Under the pieces are notes generated by a model that searched no databases, had not been told where the DNA came from, and worked only from the letters and a program-made list of their open reading frames with translations. From NCBI GenBank assembly GCA_964537055.1, contig CAZHYV010000001.1, forward strand, positions 62,001-126,000: DNA of 64,000 bases. Reading direction: 5' to 3'. The translations under genes were made by a program, and so were the position numbers. The DNA comes from CAZHYV01 sp964537055 (GTDB lineage Bacteria > Myxococcota_A > Polyangia > Palsa-1104 > JAEUJZ01). Of the stretch, positions 7,759-15,349 are shown piece by piece; the stretch's first letter is position 1; each line of letters begins with the position of its first letter.

Positions 7759-9471
7759 ATGAATACTACACGACTCATATTCTGTGCGCTTATTTTAGTT
7801 TCGGGAACCATCTTGGTCTCTCTTGGTAAAATCTCTGGAGAAACTTGGGCTGCGCTGCTTACAGGATTGCTCTTGCCAAGTCCCCTGGAGAAAACTTCAA
7901 AACCAAACTCTTTGCGAGGGTTGATATTTCTACCCTTACTTTCTTTTATAGCTTGTAGCTACAAAGGACCTGAGGTGTCTTTTGGCAAAGGAAGCGAGAC
8001 TGTACTCACTTCTGCCGCAACTTCAATCGTTCCTATGGCAGGGACTCTCTCAGACAATCTCATTCTTAACCCTCAGGCCTCGCCAAGCTGCCCCTCCGGG
8101 AAAGCATGTATCTACGCGAAGAATACGGACAATCTTCTCTACACCAAAGATGCAAATAACCTGGAACTCAAACTTCATGCCGCCCAATCGGTGAGGACCT
8201 CTACCGATTGTGCAAGTCTCTCTAGCCCTACAGCAGGAGACATTTGCTACGATACCACCTTGTCTGCTTTCCGCTTCTTTGGCTCTTCTTGGAGTACGGG
8301 AGCCATTGATAGTTCGCTCTATGTAACGAAAACGGGAACAGAAACAATTACTGGTGCCAAAACATTCTCAGGAGGGATCACGCTAACAAGCAATCTAGGG
8401 TTTGGGGGAGATAATACGTATACGATAGGAACCACAAGCACCCGTGTCTCAAGCCTTTCCGTAGTCACAGTCCAATCAGGAACTTCGTCGTTGTCGCTTG
8501 CAAGTGGAGTAGCGGATGGAGGATCTGCAGTAGGAAGTATTTTTAACAATGGGACATCGCTCGCAAACGCAACTGCCAGGTTGGTCTCCTTCCGAAATGG
8601 GGGAACTGAAAAGGCAGCCATCCTCAAAAACGGAGAGCTGTTGGCTCCTTCTTTGGGTCCTTCGACAAGTCAGCAGCATACCATTCCTGCAATCACAAGT
8701 GATACCTTTACCCTGTTAAATGCAATCCAAACGCTTGCCAATAAGACGCTTAATGCTCCTACATTGGCAGGACCTATCTCTGGGACGTATTCGATCGAGG
8801 GAGCCCCAACGCTTGGGGTTGATTTAGATGCCGGGGGATATAAGATTACGAATCTTTTGAACCCTACAAATGCTCAAGATGCTGCTACCAAGAATTATGT
8901 AGATACACCTCCTACGGTTGCTGCAAATCTTATTCATGCAGGACCTACCTCAGGAGGCGCGGCTGCGGCAAGCTTCCGGAGTCTTGTTCCTGCAGATGTC
9001 CCTTCGGCAGTCTGGGCATCTCCTGGAGCGATTGGATCCACCGCACCCAATACAGGTGCTTTTACCTCGCTTACGATTGCAGGGGCCCCTACAGAGGCTA
9101 CGTTTCATCGAGTCTGTACCCTAACGAGTGCTGCTGCCGCAACACCTGTGGTGTGCTTAAACGATGCAGACGTTCCTGCAGGGAAGAAAGCATACCTTCT
9201 CTATTTCACTGCGAAGGTACATGGAGGGACAGGGTGGGGGACTGTGACTTCTTGTACTTTAGAAGACACGACAGGAAATGCTTTTGTGACCTTCCCAGTG
9301 GCCGCTCTAACTTCAAATGTTTATCTCGGCCCATTTTCCGCAGGTCCTACTTTCGATGATCGCCTGACTCTTTCTACAGGAAGTGCTTTGGCCAAGGGAC
9401 TTCAAGTGAAGTGTGACGTAAACGGGTCCGGATCGGATTTGGTGTTCACTCTGTCAGGTGTCATTAAATAA
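7759..9471 (+). CDS. Tail-fibre-like protein with hydrophobic N-terminus
   Basis: The 570-residue protein has two strong hydrophobic stretches at its start (about residues 5-38 and 52-66, the second ending in LLSFIACSYK, which resembles a lipobox). The remainder is typical fibre sequence: LYVTKTGTETITGAKTFSGG, TSDTFTLLNAIQTLANKTL, and DAGGYKITNLLNPTNAQDAA followed by TKNYVD, all standard motifs of phage fibre shafts. The C-terminal domain from about 450 has two cysteine-containing segments (FHRVCTLTSAAAATPVVC) and a beta-rich end. The membrane-like start is odd for a virion protein: either the N-terminus is a separate small membrane gene fused to a fibre, or the mature protein is membrane-tethered. 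Confidence 0.65.
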   Translation: MNTTRLIFCALILVSGTILVSLGKISGETWAALLTGLLLPSPLEKTSKPNSLRGLIFLPLLSFIACSYKGPEVSFGKGSETVLTSAATSIVPMAGTLSDNLILNPQASPSCPSGKACIYAKNTDNLLYTKDANNLELKLHAAQSVRTSTDCASLSSPTAGDICYDTTLSAFRFFGSSWSTGAIDSSLYVTKTGTETITGAKTFSGGITLTSNLGFGGDNTYTIGTTSTRVSSLSVVTVQSGTSSLSLASGVADGGSAVGSIFNNGTSLANATARLVSFRNGGTEKAAILKNGELLAPSLGPSTSQQHTIPAITSDTFTLLNAIQTLANKTLNAPTLAGPISGTYSIEGAPTLGVDLDAGGYKITNLLNPTNAQDAATKNYVDTPPTVAANLIHAGPTSGGAAAASFRSLVPADVPSAVWASPGAIGSTAPNTGAFTSLTIAGAPTEATFHRVCTLTSAAAATPVVCLNDADVPAGKKAYLLYFTAKVHGGTGWGTVTSCTLEDTTGNAFVTFPVAALTSNVYLGPFSAGPTFDDRLTLSTGSALAKGLQVKCDVNGSGSDLVFTLSGVIK

Positions 9472-9480
9472 GGAGATTAA

Positions 9481-9681
9481 ATGAAAACAAAACGATGGTT
9501 CCCCTTGCTGCTCCTCCTGCTTGTGTGGGTCAGTTGTAAGGATTGTAAACTCTCTGTTCCGCCACCACCTCCTGAATGTCCAAGCCGCGTTCCTTGCAAT
9601 GAAGATGGAACCTGCCCGCCTTCTTTCCCAAGCGTGTGTGTAGAGAGGTGTTGTGTTGTGAATACAGGAGTTCCCAAATGA
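9481..9681 (+). CDS. Small Cys/Pro-rich lipoprotein (possible outer spanin)
   Basis: This 66-residue protein has a clear lipoprotein signal (MKTKRWFPLLLLLLVWVSC, lipobox VWVSC), then a Pro- and Cys-rich mature part (SVPPPPPECPSRVPC). AAGGAG precedes the ATG. A short Pro-rich lipoprotein upstream of a lysis cassette is the usual form of an outer-membrane spanin (Rz1), but no sequence signature proves this, and the eight or so cysteines are unusual for Rz1. Its stop overlaps the next start by ATGA. Confidence 0.55.
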   Translation: MKTKRWFPLLLLLLVWVSCKDCKLSVPPPPPECPSRVPCNEDGTCPPSFPSVCVERCCVVNTGVPK

Positions 9682-10031
9682 AACGATTTTTACCTTTACT
9701 TATTTTCTGCCTTTGCTCTTGCACGTCCCCTTGGCTCAAACGGGGATATGAGAGTCTAGGCTATGTTCGATTATCCCTTAAGGCAGCATCTCCAAGAACA
9801 GAAGCCTGTGTGGATGCCGCGGCTACATTTGCTTCTTTTGCCCAATTGGTCCTTGAACATCGAGCAGCCGATGAACCTTTTTCTTGCTCGGAGAGCACAC
9901 AAAATCAAACCCTTTTGGCAGAACAAGCCTATTTATTAATGCACCAACATTGCCTCGAGTTCGGAACCCCACAGGATGCGATGCAAGTGGGTCTCAAGGC
10001 GAAGGAGAATACTCGTGTTCAATCAAATTAA
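9678..10031 (+). CDS. Phage lipoprotein, unknown
   Basis: The start is ATG 9678, overlapping the stop of the preceding small lipoprotein (ATGA). The 117-residue product begins with a lipoprotein signal (MKRFLPLLIFCLCSC, lipobox LCSC). The mature part is mostly helical (RLSLKAASPRTEACVDAAAT, LLAEQAYLLMHQHC) with three to four cysteines. Two lipoproteins in a row directly before a holin-like gene suggest a lysis or envelope function, but I do not recognise the family. Confidence 0.55.
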   Translation: MKRFLPLLIFCLCSCTSPWLKRGYESLGYVRLSLKAASPRTEACVDAAATFASFAQLVLEHRAADEPFSCSESTQNQTLLAEQAYLLMHQHCLEFGTPQDAMQVGLKAKENTRVQSN

Positions 10032-10152
10032 ACAATGGCTCTCTGAGTTACTCGAGACGCTCAAATCGGCAGATCGAGAAAAGCGTCGGAAAGAGGCAGA
10101 AATTGGCCGAGAGCTTCTTAAACAGATTGAGGAGGAAGCTCGTGGAAAGTAA
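10015..10152 (+). CDS. 45-residue charged helical protein
   Basis: The gene begins with GTG at 10015, with AAGGAG about 6 bases upstream, and overlaps the preceding lipoprotein gene by 17 bp. The product is a single amphipathic, highly charged helix (LETLKSADREKRRKEAEIG, LLKQIEEEARGK). Its stop overlaps the GTG start of the holin-like gene by 11 bp. The ribosome site, the nested overlaps and the coherent helix support a real small gene in the lysis cassette. Function is unknown; it could be an accessory or antiholin-type partner. Confidence 0.45.
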   Translation: MFNQIKQWLSELLETLKSADREKRRKEAEIGRELLKQIEEEARGK

Positions 10153-10555
10153 CCTACTTGAGTCGTTAGCCCAGTATGGGCTTCCCACCTGTCTGGTCGT
10201 TGTCTTTGGATGGTACTTTTTTAGTAAGCATCTTCCTGCACAAATTGCTTCTTCGGAGCAGAGGTTTAAAGAGCTTCAAGAGACCTACCAAAAGGCAATC
10301 ACCTATTTGACGGAGAGTCAGAAAAAGTTATTTGAAGAGTCCCTTCATTACCTTGTTTCCATGCTCTCTGAGAAAATTACATCTGGATTTAAAGAGGTCT
10401 CTACCACAATCGATCACCTTCAGAAGCAAATAGAGGTTCGAGAATGGCGTCCTATGGACGGACCTACCGAGGATCCTCAAATGCTCTGTAAAACGTCTGT
10501 CAATCAGAAAACCCCTACACGTGGCCGTCGTAAGCTTCTTGATACCCTGGAATAA
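10142..10555 (+). CDS. Holin-like protein with one TM segment and coiled coil
   Basis: The GTG at 10142 is chosen over longer upstream frames because GAGGAGG lies about 10 bases before it and the upstream part is out-of-frame coding sequence of two other genes. The 137-residue product has one membrane helix near the start (LPTCLVVVFGWYFFS) followed by a long helical coiled coil (RFKELQETYQKAITYLTESQ) and a basic tail. This layout resembles BhlA/UviB-type holin-like proteins and also inner-membrane spanins (Rz). The endolysin gene follows 4 bp later, which supports a role in lysis. The choice between holin and spanin is not settled by sequence. Confidence 0.55.
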   Translation: MESNLLESLAQYGLPTCLVVVFGWYFFSKHLPAQIASSEQRFKELQETYQKAITYLTESQKKLFEESLHYLVSMLSEKITSGFKEVSTTIDHLQKQIEVREWRPMDGPTEDPQMLCKTSVNQKTPTRGRRKLLDTLE

Positions 10556-10559
10556 TTTT

Positions 10560-11054
10560 ATGTCTGATTTCTCCTCCTCTCTTGAACAACCCTCTCAATC
10601 TTTCCCTCAAAAAGCATTAGCAGTAGCCAAAAGCAAACTTGGAATGAAAGAAGAGGGAGGTCCTAATCAAGGACCTATCGTGGAATGGTCGATGCGTCCT
10701 TGGACCAAAGCCCCTTTAGGGAATTGGGCCAAATGGTGCGCAGGGTTTGTCTGTACCTGTTATCTAGAAGCAGGCTCACCCCTTATCCGAAAATACGCTT
10801 CCCTGGAGGTTTCTAAGCTTTGGTCTAAATTAGACCGCGCTGGATACACTTGGGATTACATCCCCACTCCTAGCCAAAAGCTACCAGAGCCGGGAGACCT
10901 CTTCTTTACCAAGGGCTTTAGCCACGTGGGACTTGTGGAGTCTGTAGAGGGGAATATTCTCCATACAGTGGAAGGAAATCATCAGGATCAAGTAGCACGA
11001 GCCCAGCGAAGCCTGACCTCTGTCAAAATCCACGGGTTTGCCCGTCTTCTCTAA
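10560..11054 (+). CDS. CHAP-type endolysin (peptidoglycan hydrolase)
   Basis: The start is ATG 10560. The 164-residue protein has the CHAP/NlpC-like layout: an N-terminal helix (ALAVAKSKLGMKEEGGPN), the catalytic Cys in WAKWCAGFVC (about residue 61), and the catalytic His in FSHVGLVESVEGN (about 122), followed by a polar H-T-V-E-G-N strand. It has no signal peptide and so would need a holin, consistent with the membrane-protein gene just upstream. It is likely an amidase or endopeptidase cleaving the cell wall at lysis. Confidence 0.78.
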   Translation: MSDFSSSLEQPSQSFPQKALAVAKSKLGMKEEGGPNQGPIVEWSMRPWTKAPLGNWAKWCAGFVCTCYLEAGSPLIRKYASLEVSKLWSKLDRAGYTWDYIPTPSQKLPEPGDLFFTKGFSHVGLVESVEGNILHTVEGNHQDQVARAQRSLTSVKIHGFARLL

Positions 11055-11083
11055 TCTTCTTCCTCCACTCTTTTTCTTCTCTT

Positions 11084-11509
11084 ATGCTCACACTTTCTCT
11101 CTTTTGGAGTCTCGTGCAGACCCCTGAGATAGGCCTTGCTTCGCGCTATGGGTATCCAGGGGATCCCTACGAGCCCGTAGGACAGGCACCGGCTTGTAAA
11201 GCACGGCTGACAGCGCAATGGGGAAGGGCAGGGTGGAGGGATGCTTTTGCGAAAGGAGTGGCCCACCGTACCCATCCTTGTGGTACCAAACTTTTGATCT
11301 GCCGGCTTCATACAAGCCAGTGCACAGAAGCTGTTGTAGTCGATCGAGGCCCTTATGGAGCCATTGATGCAAGAGGAAGATGGCACATGCGTAGAAAGCT
11401 TAGAAATGGAGAAAGGTGGAGAGGGATTGTAGATCTGCTTCCCAAGGTGGCAAAAAAGCTTGGGATCCGTGGCCTGGAGGAAGTCTCCCTTTTCCAGACA
11501 CCTGAATAA
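11084..11509 (+). CDS. RlpA-like double-psi beta-barrel protein
   Basis: The 141-residue protein matches RlpA-like double-psi barrels: GLASRYG near the start, then an HPCGTKLLIC block, VVDRGPYGAIDARG (the conserved V-x-D-R-G-P-Y segment with the catalytic-type Asp) and a final VAKKLGIRGLEEVSL. The N-terminus (MLTLSLFWSLVQTPEIGLAS) is weakly signal-like. RlpA enzymes are lytic transglycosylases acting on denuded glycan. Here the gene follows the endolysin, so a second wall-degrading activity in the lysis or tail cassette is likely. The first Shine-Dalgarno is weak. Confidence 0.72.
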   Translation: MLTLSLFWSLVQTPEIGLASRYGYPGDPYEPVGQAPACKARLTAQWGRAGWRDAFAKGVAHRTHPCGTKLLICRLHTSQCTEAVVVDRGPYGAIDARGRWHMRRKLRNGERWRGIVDLLPKVAKKLGIRGLEEVSLFQTPE

Positions 11510-11583
11510 GAAGTATTATAATACTTGTCGTTAGTGTATTGTTATATTACATTACATATCAATGATGAGAAGGGAGGAGACCT

Positions 11584-11823
11584 ATGCCAAAACATATCTT
11601 TGAACAATGGCTTAAGCAAATTGGCACCCATGCTGGAGGCGGCTTTCTGGCTGGTGCCGCTAGTATCCTCAATCTTTCTGGCGAGCTTCCAGACCCTCCA
11701 TTCCCAGTTTTTTACCAGGATCCAGCGGACGATCGTGAGCGTATTTCAGAGGACTGGAGTACTGTTATGCAAGATTTTGCGATTGCAGTGAAAAGGGAAC
11801 TAAACAGAAGTGAGCCGAGATAA
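11584..11823 (+). CDS. Small phage protein, unknown
   Basis: The ATG at 11584 has an excellent ribosome site (GGGAGGAGACCT). The 79-residue product contains a short Gly/Ala-rich hydrophobic stretch (GTHAGGGFLAGAASILNL), then an acidic-helical tail (DRERISEDWSTVMQDFAI). It overlaps the DUF2335 gene by 14 bp. A longer frame from 11525 in another phase is considered a shadow. No family is recognised. Confidence 0.55.
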   Translation: MPKHIFEQWLKQIGTHAGGGFLAGAASILNLSGELPDPPFPVFYQDPADDRERISEDWSTVMQDFAIAVKRELNRSEPR

Positions 11824-12343
11824 GAATTCAATAAAGAGGTATTCTTCTCGCTCGCCTTCGCAGAACCGCTCTTCTGATGAGACAGTTGTGCAAGCAGCAA
11901 CGCATCAATTTGTACGGCATACTCAAATCTCTGTAAATCCGCTTCCGATCCCGTCCGCCTTAGAGATGGCTGCCTACGAGAAAATCAGACCTGGTTTTTT
12001 TGATGTGGTCATTAAGCATATGGAGGAACAGTCTTCCCATCGAAGACAAATGGAGACAAGGCAACTCGAACTCGTCGGGAAATTTCATCAAAGACAACAT
12101 GTAAGAGCAACTACGGCGCAATACCTAACAGCTGGAGTTGCGTTATTGATGCTTGTGCTTGCTTTTGTTTTGGGAATATATGGATACCAAACCGCATGCA
12201 TTGCATTGGCTTCAATTAATATAGGTGGTCTCGTTGGAGTGTTCGCTGCTGATCGATGGAGAAGTTCCAAAAATAAAGAACCAATGCAGCCGCAGGGATC
12301 TTTGCCTACTTCAAATACCCCTCTACAGGATCATCAAGGCTAA
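11810..12343 (+). CDS. DUF2335-type membrane protein
   Basis: The 177-residue protein fits DUF2335. There is a disordered N-terminus, then PLPIPSALEMAAYEKIRPG with HMEEQSSHRRQMETRQLE (the P-x-P-x-x-L-x-x-Y-E-x-I-x-P-G and E-x-Q-x-x-H-R patterns of the family), then two membrane helices (LTAGVALLMLVLAFVLGIYG and CIALASINIGGLVGVFAA). The start is GTG 11810, inside the upstream gene. DUF2335 proteins are common in prophages and mobile elements and their function is unsettled. This is the last rightward gene and it faces the leftward early operon. Confidence 0.68.
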   Translation: MSRDKNSIKRYSSRSPSQNRSSDETVVQAATHQFVRHTQISVNPLPIPSALEMAAYEKIRPGFFDVVIKHMEEQSSHRRQMETRQLELVGKFHQRQHVRATTAQYLTAGVALLMLVLAFVLGIYGYQTACIALASINIGGLVGVFAADRWRSSKNKEPMQPQGSLPTSNTPLQDHQG

Positions 12344-12380
12344 TCCTCTCCTTCTTCAATCCTAAAAATAGTGGTTCATC

Positions 12381-12863
12381 TCACGAAGGCTGAGAGTTCG
12401 GTTCTTTCGCTTTTTGCTCAAGCTGATCTGCTAAATCCTCGACCCAGATCTTTACTATATCGATTGTTTTATATGTTCTCCAAGGTTTAACCTCAGAATA
12501 TAGGTTGTGGAGGGCACTCTTCCTCCTTGCTTCCCTCGCTGGAACTAGGTCGAACCCATGGGCGCAATCAAATCCAAACCAATAGACGTCTTCCTCTTCA
12601 CCTGGTAAAGGCGTGTGACAAATGTGCCTATAGCAAAAATCTGAATATGTGAGGTCCCCATGTGCAGATAACTCTACCTCATCATAATGCTTTTGATAAT
12701 AAGGGTGTGTCTTGTTTACTCCTACATATCCGCAAAGTACTCCATAATGATTCCGCTGAATCAAGCACGGAAAGCCTTTATAACACCACTCAAGACGATC
12801 AGGCTCGTGTTGCCAAGGTCCTTCTCCCCATGTGGATTTATCTAGTTCCAATTTCTCCATCAT
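12381..12863 (-). CDS. Conserved phage protein with CGYVGV and GFDCAH motifs
   Basis: The 160-residue product starts at ATG 12863 or 12860 behind GAGAGGATGA. It shows a pattern I associate with a widespread uncharacterised phage family: W-x-x-E-P-D-x-x-x-W near the N-terminus, CLIQRNHYGVLCGYVGV, TYSDFCYRHICH, and VYWFGFDCAHGFDLVP. The His/Cys/Asp spacing suggests a metal-binding or hydrolase-like fold, but function is not established. It is the last gene of the leftward early operon and overlaps its upstream neighbour by 26 bp. Confidence 0.65.
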   Translation of the reverse strand: MMEKLELDKSTWGEGPWQHEPDRLEWCYKGFPCLIQRNHYGVLCGYVGVNKTHPYYQKHYDEVELSAHGDLTYSDFCYRHICHTPLPGEEEDVYWFGFDCAHGFDLVPAREARRKSALHNLYSEVKPWRTYKTIDIVKIWVEDLADQLEQKAKEPNSQPS

Positions 12864-13059
12864 TCATCCTCTCTTTCGGTGCAGGTTGACTCATTTCTTT
12901 TAGCTCTAAAAATAGCCTATCACATATTCCCTGTAGCCTTCCAAATTGAAGGACAAGGTTATTTTTTTGCTCCTCCGCATGCCAATCTCCTAGTTGTCTC
13001 CGCTTACTTACCCACTCCCAAATTTCTTTTATATTCTCCTCAATTGAGGCCAGATTCAT
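12838..13059 (-). CDS. Small early phage protein, unknown
   Basis: The 73-residue protein has an ATG at 13059 with GGAG eight bases upstream. It is predicted mostly helical (MNLASIEENIKEIWEWV, QGICDRLFLELKEM) and polar. It overlaps both neighbours by about 20 bp, as is usual in this operon. No family is recognised. Confidence 0.5.
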   Translation of the reverse strand: MNLASIEENIKEIWEWVSKRRQLGDWHAEEQKNNLVLQFGRLQGICDRLFLELKEMSQPAPKERMNDGEIGTR

Positions 13060-13345
13060 CTTTTTGCTCCTTTGCTTTTTTTATATCCAGTAAAAACTCC
13101 AAAATGAGTGATTCTGCTAAAAATGATATTTCCTTGACAGCGGGTTCCCCAAACCATTTTAAGGCGATTCCATAGAGAGCTGGATTCATCTTATTAGCTG
13201 GATCCCAATCTCCTTTAATATGTTTTTGAAGATCTTCTAGAATAATATGAAAAAGAAAGAACCTGGTTGCACTTTCTAAACTTTCCATCGGATCTCCGAG
13301 CTTCTCTTCGAGCTTCTTTTTGAGTGAGTTCAATGTTGTCTCCAT
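13040..13345 (-). CDS. Early phage protein, unknown
   Basis: The start is set at ATG 13345, preceded by GGAAGGAGAGAAGAT; a longer frame to 13432 lacks a ribosome site. The 101-residue helical product contains KKKLEEKLGDPMESLESATR and DWDPANKMNPALYGIALKWF. The layout resembles small phage proteins that bind early partners, but there is no family match I can name. Confidence 0.52.
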   Translation of the reverse strand: METTLNSLKKKLEEKLGDPMESLESATRFFLFHIILEDLQKHIKGDWDPANKMNPALYGIALKWFGEPAVKEISFLAESLILEFLLDIKKAKEQKDESGLN

Positions 13346-13461
13346 ATCTTCTCTCCTTCCTCTTTCTATGATGATAGGGTAACCCTCACCCGGGGATGTA
13401 TTGCCTAGTTCTCTAAGCGCCTCCCGTCTCAATTTAAGACCAACCGAACGACTAGATATCG

Positions 13462-14235
13462 CTATAGATACTTGTGCTCTGGATACCTGGTTGCATTGAT
13501 ATAAACATGGAACCTCTCTCCTCCTACCCGTCTCCTTTTCTTTTGAAATCCAAACCTAGTCAAAATGGTGCCAACCCGGGTAGTTATAGAGCGGTTCATC
13601 TCCCTAGGAGAGAGGGAGAGGACCTTTTCTAAGAGCCAGCCCATTTTCAATCCTTCCTGCCGTAAACTACGTTCTTCGGTGGCGTTTAGGTTTTGCAGGG
13701 CTTTGTCAATGCGAGTCTCCCACGAGTCTTTCTGATACCGCTCCTCTTGTTGCTCTGTGCACATGCTCTCTTCTTCTGCGGTTCGTGCGGTCCTAATTTC
13801 GCCGTCTTGAAATCGGACCGCGGCTATATTCTCTGGGACTTGAACGTCTCGGATAGTCGCAATGCTTTGTATACTTTTGAGGCTACTTTGGAGTTCTTCA
13901 TACATTTGCATTGCGAGCGAATGATAAAACGTCTTCAAAGCATGATATCTTTCTTCCAAGCGCCTCTTCCATACGGTTCCCGCTTTGTAGAATCCAGGCA
14001 ACGGAACCATCTCAAATGATTCATTTTTCAATTCAGGCAGGAACAACCAATAAACAGGCTCAGTAGGGTAAGAGTATCTGCCGTCTACATACATCTTCCC
14101 TGAAAGTCCCTCTTCGTTATACTCCCAATGCACGTCTGCAATAAATACATCTCGTGTTCCTAGCTCAAAGCGGTGAGACGTTTGAAGTTGAACCAAGCTC
14201 TTTTCGTGAAGAAGGGAGCCATTATCAATTTTCAT
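13462..14235 (-). CDS. Early phage protein with C-terminal winged-helix-like region
   Basis: The start is ATG 14235 (MKIDNGSLLHEK), with AGGAGGAACAGACT upstream. The 257-residue product begins with a beta-rich domain (VFIADVHWEYNEEGLSG, YWLFLPELKN), then a helical middle with many Glu/Arg, then a C-terminal segment EMNRSITTRVGTILTRFGF with RRRVGGERFHVYI, which looks like the winged helix at the end of some phage primase/VapE-type proteins. DNA binding is an inference from that tail. No catalytic motif is seen. Confidence 0.52.
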   Translation of the reverse strand: MKIDNGSLLHEKSLVQLQTSHRFELGTRDVFIADVHWEYNEEGLSGKMYVDGRYSYPTEPVYWLFLPELKNESFEMVPLPGFYKAGTVWKRRLEERYHALKTFYHSLAMQMYEELQSSLKSIQSIATIRDVQVPENIAAVRFQDGEIRTARTAEEESMCTEQQEERYQKDSWETRIDKALQNLNATEERSLRQEGLKMGWLLEKVLSLSPREMNRSITTRVGTILTRFGFQKKRRRVGGERFHVYINATRYPEHKYL

Positions 14236-14473
14236 GAGTCTGTTCCTCCTTTTGTTCGACTGCTTTGCGAACTGCATTCAAAATTCTACGCACTTCCTCT
14301 TTTCCAAAGTGGGTTTCTGCAAGAAGGCAATGATAAGTAATCGGTTCATTTTCTCTCTCCTTGCTCTCTAACTTTCTTAACAACGCTCGAACCAGTGGGT
14401 AGATCTTCTTCCCCTCATTTCTCCACCGTCTATTCTCCCTCAGTGACTTCAGTTCCATTCTTTGGATGCTCAT
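14225..14473 (-). CDS. Small early protein with HFGKEEV motif
   Basis: The 82-residue helical protein contains LLAETHFGKEEVRRILNAVR, which closely resembles the segment in the 97-residue product at 16151-16444 (IIARQHFGKEEVEMMFDRLL), followed in both by a basic/Glu-rich tail. The two seem to share a C-terminal helix-turn-helix-like unit. The start is uncertain: ATG 14473 or 14458, neither with a strong ribosome site, both inside the upstream gene. Confidence 0.48.
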   Translation of the reverse strand: MSIQRMELKSLRENRRWRNEGKKIYPLVRALLRKLESKERENEPITYHCLLAETHFGKEEVRRILNAVRKAVEQKEEQTHEN

Positions 14474-14672
14474 ACGCTTTTCCCGGGATTAGTTTGTTCA
14501 AATACCAGATAGCCATGAAGCTTACTATGTAAGTAAGGACTTGAGAACAAAAGCTTAGAATCTCATGGGTAGACTCTAAGCTACGATATAGACGGTAAAA
14601 CATGATAGTCCCGACAATCGAAAGGACTAGTCCAAGACTGTAAAGAAGTTGATCTAACCTTTTCTCTCTCAT
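14430..14672 (-). CDS. Small two-TM phage membrane protein
   Basis: The ATG at 14672 has AGGG six bases upstream (an in-frame GTG lies at 14678) and overlaps the stop of the preceding gene by ATGA. The 80-residue product has two membrane helices (LLYSLGLVLSIVGTIMFY and VLTYIVSFMAIWYLN) with a short polar loop. Its function is unknown. Membrane proteins in early operons often act in superinfection exclusion, but nothing specific shows that here. Confidence 0.5.
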   Translation of the reverse strand: MREKRLDQLLYSLGLVLSIVGTIMFYRLYRSLESTHEILSFCSQVLTYIVSFMAIWYLNKLIPGKAYEHPKNGTEVTEGE

Positions 14673-15328
14673 AGGCACCCTCTATCAGTAATCTCTCTCC
14701 ACTTCGTTTTTTGGAAAGGATCATTTGGTTCAAAATCCTCTATATAGGTTAAGATGTGATAAGAAAATCGTATCGCCTCTTTCTGGGTCAGATTCTCAGG
14801 GAGAGAGAATTCAATATTTCTCCCATCAGGTAAAGGAAAGCTCCTCATCAGAGGGGGGATAGCTATCTCTTTTTGATTCTTCGTTGCCTTGGTTAATTCT
14901 TTTGGTTTGCGTTGAGGCAGGTTCCCGTTTATCGATTTATGATACAATCGCTTTTTGAGCATATGTTTGAATGCATTTGGGTCTGCAAGATAGTTTTGGT
15001 AGTCATACAGGGCTCGTTTGAGTGCAGTCATATATGTTTTTCGGGTACTCTCCGAAAAAGAAAGTTCTTTCTGGTGCATTTGTGAGAGTAGAGGTGTTTT
15101 CTCTATGAGCTCATTGACAGAAATTGGATTTTTTGGTGAGAGAAACTTTACATAAGCTCGAAGGGTCGTGATTTGCGAGCTGATATAACCCTTAGTGGAA
15201 CGGTTTAGATTTATTGTAGATTTTAGCCAGGAAATAAACTCTTCCACTGTAATGGTATGAACCTCCTCTCCTATCGCGAAAGATAAAGATGTTTTGTCGA
15301 TTTGATTTATATCTGAACGTTCCTTCAT
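14669..15328 (-). CDS. Protein with recombinase core-binding-like domain, no catalytic domain
   Basis: The 219-residue protein has a helical segment of the SAM-like core-binding type found at the N-terminus of tyrosine recombinases: VEEFISWLKSTINLNRSTKG, ITTLRAYVKFLSPK, then SESTRKTYMTALKRALYDYQ. After about residue 120 it becomes basic and low-complexity. The R...H-x-x-R...Y catalytic residues of an integrase are not present, so it cannot cut DNA as a recombinase. Possible roles are a DNA-binding accessory protein or a remnant. The ribosome site GAGAGG is 11 bases from the ATG. Confidence 0.5.
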   Translation of the reverse strand: MKERSDINQIDKTSLSFAIGEEVHTITVEEFISWLKSTINLNRSTKGYISSQITTLRAYVKFLSPKNPISVNELIEKTPLLSQMHQKELSFSESTRKTYMTALKRALYDYQNYLADPNAFKHMLKKRLYHKSINGNLPQRKPKELTKATKNQKEIAIPPLMRSFPLPDGRNIEFSLPENLTQKEAIRFSYHILTYIEDFEPNDPFQKTKWREITDRGCL

Positions 15329-15349
15329 ATATACTCTTTCCTCTCTTTT

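Noticed and set aside
11525..11791. 88-codon rightward frame overlapping 11584-11823
   Set aside because: No ribosome site, while the gene at 11584 has GGGAGGAG in another frame.
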